NCBI GenBank assembly: GCA_021786215.1
Contig: JAJYNT010000238.1
Coordinates: 1-6,970, forward strand
DNA from: Chloroflexota bacterium
Lineage (GTDB): Bacteria > Chloroflexota > UBA6077
Direction of reading: 5' to 3'
DNA: 6,970 nt
Shown: piece by piece, positions 1 through 5,386 of the stretch
How positions within the stretch are numbered: the stretch's first letter is position 1
How the letters are laid out: every line of letters starts with the position of its first letter
Program-made: the position numbers and the translations under genes
The notes under the pieces: generated by a model
Seen by the model: the letters and a program-made list of their open reading frames with translations, nothing else
What the model was told of the DNA's origin: nothing
Database searches by the model: none

Positions 1-11
1 GGCTTGGTCTC

Positions 12-38
12 AGCCCAGTTTACTGGGCTTGGTCTTTT
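12..38 (+). terminator. Hairpin with T-rich tail, possible terminator of an upstream gene
   Basis: A perfect 7-bp stem, AGCCCAG (12-18) with CTGGGCT (23-29), closes on a TTTA loop. It is followed by TGGTCTTTT (30-38), a modest T-rich tail. This matches the shape of a rho-independent terminator reading rightward for a gene ending before the window. The stem is short and the T run is only four bases after a GG, so it may instead be part of the repeat structure that continues to position 62. Confidence 0.4.
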
Positions 39-40
39 CA

Positions 41-62
41 GCCCGAGGCTTGAGCCTCGGGC
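41..62. repeat. Perfect palindromic hairpin upstream of the first gene
   Basis: GCCCGAGGC (41-49) pairs perfectly with GCCTCGGGC (54-62) around a TTGA tetraloop, giving a 9-bp GC-rich stem. There is no T tract on either side, so a simple terminator is unlikely. The hairpin and the one at 12-29 both sit just after a copy of GGCTTGGTCT (1-10 and 26-35), so the leader looks like a small stack of related hairpins, perhaps a dispersed palindromic repeat or an mRNA 5' structure. Confidence 0.5.
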
Positions 63-147
63 ATGGCTCGCGAAAGTGCGTCCCACTTGATGGACGGACC
101 ACTTAGTGTACGGTAAGAGATGTTACACGGTTTCAAGAGGGTACTCC

Positions 148-152
148 AGGGA
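148..152 (+). promoter_or_regulatory. Ribosome binding site that favours the ATG at 159
   Basis: AGGGA at 148-152 lies 6 bases before the ATG at 159. The alternative in-frame ATG at 120 has only AAGAG almost touching it, which is too close to act as a good site. The downstream start also places the membrane segment close to the N-terminus. This decides the start chosen for the first gene, though the longer form cannot be excluded. Confidence 0.5.
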
Positions 153-158
153 ACGATC

Positions 159-1577
159 ATGCGGGTGCCTGACTCCAACTTGGTCGCCCTCAACCTCATC
201 GCCATCCTGGTGCTCGTGGCTTTCCTAGCATTCCTATTGATCGACTCAAGGTTCCGGGTTGTCGCCTCGAGCATTCGGGCACAGCCGACTAGTACATATA
301 CGAGTGCCTTGACTGAGCCTACGGCGGCAGCGACTGCCAGCACTGTCGATCCCGTGTCGCCCGCATCGCTTCCATCCAGGCAGTTGGCTACACCTGTTCC
401 CAACGAGGATCTCGTGGTTCCTTGGCGCCCGTTGGTCACCCTCTGCTTCGACGATACCCACAACACGGCCTACACCCTGGCTTACCCACTGCTGGAGCGC
501 TACGGTTTGAAGGCCGGTGTTGTGGTGGTCAGTGACCTTGTAGGGCAGGGTTCCAGACTGTCCTGGGGGCAGATTATGGAACTCAATAGAGCTGGGTGGG
601 ACATAATCGACGGGACATTGTCCCATCCAGACACACCGACCATATCCGAGGCGCAGTTGAATGCGGAACTTCAGGTGAGTCAGGCCGTTATCGAGAGCCA
701 TGTCGGCATGGGCAGGGTGCGCGGATTGGTGTGGCCCTACAACGATGCTGGAGTGCAGCAGATGGCAGTGGCCCGCCGCTACTTCGATTGGGCGGCCAGC
801 GGCGCGGACCCTCTGGATAGTGGCTTCCTGCTTCGCCATGGGCTGCGCACCTCGCAGCCCACGTGGCCTTACAGGATCTGGGGTGGAGTGGCGGACGCAG
901 AGAACGACAAGAATGGAGATATCACCCAGCAGATCCACCAGGTGGTGGATAGCCCTATGGCCTGGTTCATGGATTTTGAGCGAGTAGAGCCGTTTGGTGC
1001 AACGGGACTGAACATCGACATCGCTGACGTGCAGAAGTTGATCGAGTATCTGATTGCTAACGATGCCGTCATCGTCAAGCCGAGCGACTTCTATCGGATC
1101 CTGCGATACGGAAAACCCCAGTATCTCCAAACCGGCTTCGAGTTGATTCGGGATCGACAGCTGACGCGAGAGAGTGCGATGCCCGGTGTGCCTTCATCGT
1201 TCGAGGTTGCGTCGGGCACGCCGAAGTGGTTCGGGACAGGTGGGCCTAGCAATTCGGGATATCTGCAAGTTACCGACCAGTCGGTATTCCAGACTGTGAA
1301 ACTACCTGTGCTAGCGGGAGGAAGCTATCATTTCTCTTTCCAGCAGAGGGCCGACTCCTCCGTTTCTCCAGAGACCCTGGTGAGGGTCGATCTTCTCGAC
1401 ATCTCCTCGCGAGTTATCAGAGTCCTGACATTCAAAGTGCCCATACAGCGGAGGCAGTGGGGGCAGGCGAGCGTCGATTTCGACGTGCCACAGGGGATCG
1501 ATGAGGTGCGTTTGCAGGTTGCTTCATCGGACTCCGGCACAATTTCGACCGCCCAGTGGAGCCTGATCGGGAGATAG
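159..1577 (+). CDS. Membrane-anchored NodB-type polysaccharide deacetylase homologue with degenerate active site
   Basis: Residues are numbered from the ATG at 120; the chosen start is residue 14. A short N-terminus leads into a hydrophobic segment at about 21-41, a signal anchor placing the rest outside the membrane. A Thr/Ala/Pro/Ser-rich linker spans about 50-95. A NodB fold follows at about 103-330: strand VTLCFDD (106-112), the aligned motif-2 region DGTLSHP (164-170), and WPYND (205-209) in place of motif 3. Residues 355-485 look like a beta-sandwich, possibly carbohydrate-binding. The family removes acetyl groups from polysaccharides using an Asp-His-His metal site. Here the second Asp of FDD and one His (H169) remain, but the first motif-2 His is Gly165 and the usual C-terminal His motif reads MDFERVE. 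Catalysis is therefore doubtful, and a glycan-binding or modulating role is an inference. The stop lies 28 bases before the next gene's ATG, suggesting co-transcription. Confidence 0.85.
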   Translation: MRVPDSNLVALNLIAILVLVAFLAFLLIDSRFRVVASSIRAQPTSTYTSALTEPTAAATASTVDPVSPASLPSRQLATPVPNEDLVVPWRPLVTLCFDDTHNTAYTLAYPLLERYGLKAGVVVVSDLVGQGSRLSWGQIMELNRAGWDIIDGTLSHPDTPTISEAQLNAELQVSQAVIESHVGMGRVRGLVWPYNDAGVQQMAVARRYFDWAASGADPLDSGFLLRHGLRTSQPTWPYRIWGGVADAENDKNGDITQQIHQVVDSPMAWFMDFERVEPFGATGLNIDIADVQKLIEYLIANDAVIVKPSDFYRILRYGKPQYLQTGFELIRDRQLTRESAMPGVPSSFEVASGTPKWFGTGGPSNSGYLQVTDQSVFQTVKLPVLAGGSYHFSFQQRADSSVSPETLVRVDLLDISSRVIRVLTFKVPIQRRQWGQASVDFDVPQGIDEVRLQVASSDSGTISTAQWSLIGR

Positions 1578-1605
1578 CCTTGCAGGAACGTTGGCGAGCG
1601 ATCGA

Positions 1606-2889
1606 ATGGCACCTACTGTGAGCGAGGCGAGGCTACCGGATGTTCTCGATGGTTCGCCGCAGGCGGACAACGTTCCGTGGACTTTCTGGAAGCTGGTGGG
1701 CGACCAGATGGTTGAGGGCGACTGGCTGGTCGCTGGCCAAAGAGCTCTCAGTTGCCTGGAGAGCCTGGCTCTGTTGGATAGGGAAGTGTCCCCGCTGAAA
1801 ATCGCCTCCGCCATCCTGTCCGAGGGCCAGTTTGGACCCGACCACTGGCGATTGAGCCGAGCTAAGCGCCTCTATTATGGGGTTAGGGCTGTCTTGCCCG
1901 TCAGGGCTCGCGCGATCCTGCGGCAACTGTTTGTGGCCAGGCGGAAGGACGAACCGCTTTTGCACTGGTCCATCGAGGATCGCTACGTCGTGTACCAGTT
2001 CGAGATGGTCAGACATCTTCTCGCGAGCAGGGGGCTGGACTCCGCTCGGTACATTCACTTCTGGCCGAATGAGAAGCGGTTTGCCCTCGTGCTGACACAC
2101 GACGTCGAAACGCTCCGTGGGCAGCAGTTCGTGCGGGAGGTCGCCGGTCTGGAGGAGAGTCTCGGTTTCCGATCATCCTTCAACTTCGTCCCGGAGCTCT
2201 ATCCCGTGGACACCGGCCTCCTCAGCGAGCTTCGGGAGCGTGGCTTCGAAGTCGGAGTGCACGGCCTGAAGCACGACGGCAGGCTGTTTTCTTCCCGAGC
2301 GACCTTCGAGAAGCGTGCCCATCGCATCAACCGCTATCTGGACGAGTGGGGCGCAGTTGGCTTTCGGTCACCGATGACCCATCGTAACCCGGAGTGGATG
2401 CAGTCGTTGGAGATCGAGTACGATAGTTCGTTCTTCGACACCGACCCCTTCGAGCCGATACCCGGTGGGACGATGAGTATCTGGCCATTCATGATGGGGC
2501 GTTTCGTCGAACTGCCATATACCCTGGTCCAGGATCATACCCTGACGATTACACTCGGGGAGACAACACCAAGGTTGTGGCTGGAGAAGGTGGAGTTCAT
2601 CAGACGGCATAGTGGCATGGCTTTGTCCTTGACCCATCCGGACTATCTATGCGAACCTAATCGACTGGCGGTGTATGGGCAGTTCCTGCGAGCCATGCGG
2701 GAGCAAAACGACTACTGGCATGCGCTTCCCAGGGAGGTCGCTCGCTGGTGGCGAGCGCGTGCCAGTGCAGAGTCGCCAGCCGATTTGCCTCGGGGAACAA
2801 TCGGGGAAATCCGGCTGACCGATGGTGGGATAGAATTGCTTCCCGTGAGCGTGGCTGCACATAGGATGCCGGCCGGGAGCGCCGATTAA
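1606..2889 (+). CDS. Polysaccharide deacetylase family protein (NodB-like, intact motifs)
   Basis: The frame is open from a TTG at 1591, five codons upstream. ATG 1606 is preferred because AGGA at 1584-1587 is only 3 bases from the TTG, though the ATG has only a weak GGCGAG in front, so the start is uncertain. Numbered from 1591, residues 1-160 form a non-catalytic N-terminal region I cannot assign to a domain, with a basic stretch near 91-118. A NodB-type domain follows: THDVE (169-173, metal Asp171), HGLKH (224-228, the HxxxH metal pair), GFRSP (257-261, the motif-3 Arg) and SLTHPD (346-351, the C-terminal His). These match the family's five motifs, so deacetylase activity on a glycan is plausible. 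No signal peptide or membrane span is evident, so it may act in the cytoplasm or be exported in another way. It follows a degenerate homologue and is probably co-transcribed with it. Confidence 0.87.
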   Translation: MAPTVSEARLPDVLDGSPQADNVPWTFWKLVGDQMVEGDWLVAGQRALSCLESLALLDREVSPLKIASAILSEGQFGPDHWRLSRAKRLYYGVRAVLPVRARAILRQLFVARRKDEPLLHWSIEDRYVVYQFEMVRHLLASRGLDSARYIHFWPNEKRFALVLTHDVETLRGQQFVREVAGLEESLGFRSSFNFVPELYPVDTGLLSELRERGFEVGVHGLKHDGRLFSSRATFEKRAHRINRYLDEWGAVGFRSPMTHRNPEWMQSLEIEYDSSFFDTDPFEPIPGGTMSIWPFMMGRFVELPYTLVQDHTLTITLGETTPRLWLEKVEFIRRHSGMALSLTHPDYLCEPNRLAVYGQFLRAMREQNDYWHALPREVARWWRARASAESPADLPRGTIGEIRLTDGGIELLPVSVAAHRMPAGSAD

Positions 2890-2891
2890 GT

Positions 2892-2924
2892 TAGCGGTAC
2901 CCAGATTCTTCGCCTGGACCGCTA
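2892..2924 (+). terminator. Hairpin just after the deacetylase stop codon
   Basis: TAGCGGT (2892-2898) and CCAG (2901-2904) pair with CTGG (2914-2917) and ACCGCTA (2918-2924). This gives 11 base pairs interrupted by a 2-base AC bulge, with a 9-base loop. It starts 3 bases after the TAA at 2887-2889. No T run follows, so it is more likely a transcript-end or processing hairpin than a classic intrinsic terminator. It may mark the end of the two-gene deacetylase unit. Confidence 0.4.
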
Positions 2925-2939
2925 GCCGCTGACACGAAT

Positions 2940-3008
2940 TGTCATGCGGGGACAGCAAAGCATCTCTCCGCGAATGCAGGAGATCCTTCGCTGTCGCTCG
3001 GGATAACA
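2940..3008. repeat. Long imperfect palindrome, likely dispersed intergenic repeat
   Basis: The left arm (2940-2969) and the right arm (2979-3008) are imperfect reverse complements of about 30 bases, around a 9-base centre. The best-matching part is GACAGCaAAGcATCTC on the left against GACAGCgAAGgATCTC for the complemented right arm. The right arm contains ATCCTTCGCTGTCGCTCGGG, which resembles the ATCCTTCGCT...CTCAGGAT intergenic repeats I recall from many bacterial genomes; spurious translations of those give peptides such as PSDSEGS, and the minus strand here does the same. It probably is a REP- or MITE-like element rather than a gene. Copy number in the genome cannot be seen from this window. 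Confidence 0.6.
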
Positions 3009-3046
3009 GCTGGCGCCGTCTGCATGGCGGCGCGGTAGCTCCCTGG

Positions 3047-3067
3047 ACAACCGGACTGCCAGGTTGT
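3047..3067 (+). other. Intergenic hairpin upstream of the sugar transferase
   Basis: ACAACCGG (3047-3054) pairs with CC (3059-3060) and GGTTGT (3062-3067) around an ACTG tetraloop with one bulged A. This gives 8 base pairs. It lies 45 bases before the start codon of the sugar transferase, so it could sit in that gene's leader. No T tract follows. A weaker imperfect hairpin (GCGCCG with CGGCGC) lies just upstream at about 3013-3032. Function is unknown. Confidence 0.35.
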
Positions 3068-3111
3068 TGATCCCCTTCGAAGACCTCGTCTGCTATTCAA
3101 AGGACTGAAAG

Positions 3112-3789
3112 ATGTCGAGCCCAGCAATTGCTGTTCCTGTCATCCTGGTGGATGTTGAAGACCGTGGCTACCTGCGCTTGAAGAGGGCGATGGACGTGGT
3201 GCTGAGCGCCGCAGCCCTGCTGATCCTATCTCCGGTTCTGCTGGTCCTGGCGATCCTCATCAAACTCCACTCGCCCGGTCCCGTGATCTTCCGGCAGGCT
3301 CGCGTCGGCAAGGATGGGAGACCCTTCACCTTTCTCAAGTTTCGCTCCATGCGCCACAACGCGGACGTCTCTATCCATCGGGACCACGTGGCGGCGCTGA
3401 TCGCCGGCCACGATCGGGCTCCTGCCAGCGGTAAGAGCGCGAAGCTGGAGCGGGATCCTCGGATCACCGGACTCGGGCGCGTACTTCGCAAGACCAGCGT
3501 CGACGAGCTTCCGCAGTTGATAAATGTGTTGCGGGGAGATATGAGCCTCGTGGGACCCCGGCCGCCCATTCCCTACGAGGTCGAGCTTTATCAGGAATGG
3601 CACAAGCAGCGGCTGAAGGTGTTGCCGGGCATCACCGGCTGGTGGCAGGTGAAAGGGCGGAACCTGGTGAGCTTCGATGACGCGGTCGCGATGGACCTCC
3701 ACTACATCGAGCACCGATCACTGGGATTGGACCTCAAGATCCTGCTGATGACCCCGTTCGCGGTGTTCAAGGGCAAGGGTGCCGGATAG
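3112..3789 (+). CDS. Initiating sugar-phosphate transferase (bacterial sugar transferase family)
   Basis: This 225-residue protein matches the short, monotopic form of the Bac_transf family (WcaJ, WbaP, PglC type), which transfers a sugar-1-phosphate from a nucleotide sugar to undecaprenyl phosphate at the inner membrane face. It has the basic KRAMD motif (24-28), one hydrophobic re-entrant segment (about 29-51), GPVIFRQARVG (56-66), KFRSM (76-80), DPRITGLGRVLRKTSVDELP (115-134), SLVGPRP (145-151) and LPGITGWWQVKGRN (171-184). DELPQ holds the Asp-Glu pair expected at the catalytic site. The four N-terminal membrane helices of WbaP-like enzymes are absent, as is normal for the short class. AAAGGA at 3099-3104, 7 bases upstream, supports this ATG. 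The next gene starts 18 bases after the stop, so the two are probably co-transcribed. The sugar specificity cannot be told from sequence. Confidence 0.93.
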   Translation: MSSPAIAVPVILVDVEDRGYLRLKRAMDVVLSAAALLILSPVLLVLAILIKLHSPGPVIFRQARVGKDGRPFTFLKFRSMRHNADVSIHRDHVAALIAGHDRAPASGKSAKLERDPRITGLGRVLRKTSVDELPQLINVLRGDMSLVGPRPPIPYEVELYQEWHKQRLKVLPGITGWWQVKGRNLVSFDDAVAMDLHYIEHRSLGLDLKILLMTPFAVFKGKGAG

Positions 3790-3807
3790 CGGGAGGAACC
3801 GAGAGAT

Positions 3808-4821
3808 ATGATTAAGGTAGGCGTTGTTGGCTGCGGCTACTGGGGGCCAAAGTTGGCCCGCAACTTCCATTCGCTTCCGGATTCCACCCTCGAATGGGTG
3901 TGCGACTTCCGACAGGACAGGCTGGACCACATCAAGAGCCTCTATCCGGGTGTCCGGACCACCTCCAGCTATGAGGCTCTGCTGGAATCGGATATAGATG
4001 CAGTGGTGCTGGCAACGCCGGTGTCGACTCACTGCGTCCTTGGGTTGAGAGCGCTGCGGGCAGGGAAGCACCTGATGGTGGAAAAGCCCCTGGCGGCCAG
4101 CGTGGCAGAGGCCGAACAACTCGACGAAGAGGCGGACCGCCGACGGCTGGTGGTGATGGTCGGGCATACTTTCGTCTACAATCCAGCGGTGGAGGTCGTG
4201 AAGGAGATCATCGCCAGAGGTGAGTTGGGGGAGATCTACTATGTCAACGGCATCAGGGTCAACCTGGGACTCTTCCAACCCGATATCAACGTGCTGTGGG
4301 ACCTGGCTCCTCACGATGTCTCCATTCTCCTGTACATCTTGGGGCAGGAGCCCAACGCGGTTAGCGCACGCGGCGGCGTCTTCGTGCAGCGGGATCGGGG
4401 CATCCACGATGTGGCTCACGTCAGCCTCCGTTTCCCCAACCAGGTGCTTGCGGATGTCCGCGTTAGCTGGCTGGATCCCGTCAAGGTCCGGCGCTACACC
4501 GTCGTCGGCGGCAAGAAGATGCTGTTGTACGACGACATTGCGCCCCAGGATAAGGTGGTGATCTTCGACAAACGGGTGGAGATCCCCCCCTACTCCGACA
4601 CGGAGCCGGAATTCCGTGCCTCCTACTATGATGGCGACGGCGTGCCGGTCCCGATAGAGTGGACGGAGCCTTTGCAGAAGGAGTGCTCGCAGTTCCTGGC
4701 CACCATCCGGGACCACGAGCTGTCCAGGAGCGACGCCAAGGCGGGGCTGGAGGTGGTGCGCATCCTGGAGGCCGCGGACAGGTCGCTGCACAATGGCGGA
4801 TCCTGGGAGAAGCTGCGATGA
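3808..4821 (+). CDS. Gfo/Idh/MocA family sugar-nucleotide oxidoreductase
   Basis: This 337-residue protein has the family's N-terminal Rossmann fold with VGVVGCGYWG (4-13) as the NAD(P) glycine loop, ATPVSTH (69-75), and the signature VEKPLA (91-96), whose Lys93 is the conserved catalytic/cofactor lysine. GHTFVYNPAV (119-128) and DLAPHDVSILLYILG (165-179) follow; H169 is the likely catalytic His in the C-terminal alpha/beta domain. Members of this type oxidise C3 of UDP-HexNAc or UDP-HexNAcA (WbpB, WlbA, GnnA) before transamination. The exact substrate is not determined here. GGAGGA at 3792-3797 lies 10 bases before the ATG. The last codons overlap the acetyltransferase start (ATGA), pointing to translational coupling and a shared pathway. 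A C7 tract lies at 4584-4590 within the gene. Confidence 0.92.
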   Translation: MIKVGVVGCGYWGPKLARNFHSLPDSTLEWVCDFRQDRLDHIKSLYPGVRTTSSYEALLESDIDAVVLATPVSTHCVLGLRALRAGKHLMVEKPLAASVAEAEQLDEEADRRRLVVMVGHTFVYNPAVEVVKEIIARGELGEIYYVNGIRVNLGLFQPDINVLWDLAPHDVSILLYILGQEPNAVSARGGVFVQRDRGIHDVAHVSLRFPNQVLADVRVSWLDPVKVRRYTVVGGKKMLLYDDIAPQDKVVIFDKRVEIPPYSDTEPEFRASYYDGDGVPVPIEWTEPLQKECSQFLATIRDHELSRSDAKAGLEVVRILEAADRSLHNGGSWEKLR

Positions 4822-5321
4822 ACGATGGGGATGGGATCCGTATCGCTCCGGACGTCAAGCTGGGCAGGGGCGTGCGGCTCCACGCCTTCGTCAATCTGTA
4901 CGGCTGCGAGATCGGCGACGAGACCAGGATCGGGACCTTCGTTGAGATCCAGAAGGGCGCCAGGGTTGGTAGCCGCGTCAAGGTGTCCAGCCACAGCTTT
5001 ATCTGCGAGGGTGTGACCATCGAGGACGAGGTGTTCATCGGTCACGGGGTCATGTTCACCAACGACCGATACCCGCGCGCCACCGACGATAATGGTGAGT
5101 TGCAGACGGACTCGGACTGGGAGATGCTTCCCACCACCGTCAGGCGCCATGCCTCCGTTGGTAGCAACGCCACCATACTGTGCGGAATCACCATCGGTGA
5201 AGGGGCCGTCGTTGGCGCCGGCAGTGTTGTGACCAGGGACGTTGCCCCGTACACTGTCGTGGCCGGGAACCCGGCCAGGGTTCTACGGTCCATTCCATTG
5301 GAGATCGAGGTGGAGCACTGA
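4818..5321 (+). CDS. Left-handed beta-helix N-acetyltransferase, WbpD/WlbB-like
   Basis: This 167-residue protein is built of hexapeptide repeats: IGDETRIG (32-39), VTIEDEVFIG (66-75), ASVGSNATILCG (112-123) and ITIGEGAVVGAG (124-135), ending in the usual GNPARVL (150-156). Residues MFTNDRYPRA (79-88) are the hallmark loop of acetyltransferases acting on UDP-3-amino sugars (WbpD, WlbB) or dTDP-3-amino sugars (FdtC, QdtC); Asn82 corresponds to the active-site Asn of WlbB as I recall it. It probably acetylates a 3-amino group using acetyl-CoA in the cytoplasm. An ATG at 4818 overlaps the oxidoreductase stop by four bases, with GGAGA at 4806-4810 in front, so translation is coupled. The same frame is open further upstream inside the oxidoreductase gene (to about 4659), but that part reads as an out-of-frame shadow. 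The donor sugar (UDP or dTDP) is unresolved. Confidence 0.92.
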   Translation: MNDGDGIRIAPDVKLGRGVRLHAFVNLYGCEIGDETRIGTFVEIQKGARVGSRVKVSSHSFICEGVTIEDEVFIGHGVMFTNDRYPRATDDNGELQTDSDWEMLPTTVRRHASVGSNATILCGITIGEGAVVGAGSVVTRDVAPYTVVAGNPARVLRSIPLEIEVEH

Positions 5322-5386
5322 ACCGGCCTTCCCTCGAGGTCGACTCGACTCTCGCCAGAGGGCACGGGCCGGACCTGCTGTCCTCT

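Noticed and set aside
87..115. Possible promoter (TTGATG at 87-92) upstream of the first gene
   Set aside because: No convincing -10 hexamer lies at a 16-18 base spacing.
246..1130. Long minus-strand open frame of 294 codons opposite the first deacetylase gene
   Set aside because: Its translation has no recognisable domain, it is antisense to a clearly coding frame, and such frames are common opposite GC-rich genes.
2942..3127. Small minus-strand frame of 61 codons in the intergenic region
   Set aside because: It is a translation of the palindromic repeat, with the PSDSEGS-type peptide typical of such spurious frames.
3718..4791. Minus-strand open frame of 357 codons opposite the oxidoreductase gene
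   Set aside because: It mirrors the codon structure of the oxidoreductase, which has full family motifs; its own translation is rich in His, Asp and Val with no family signature.
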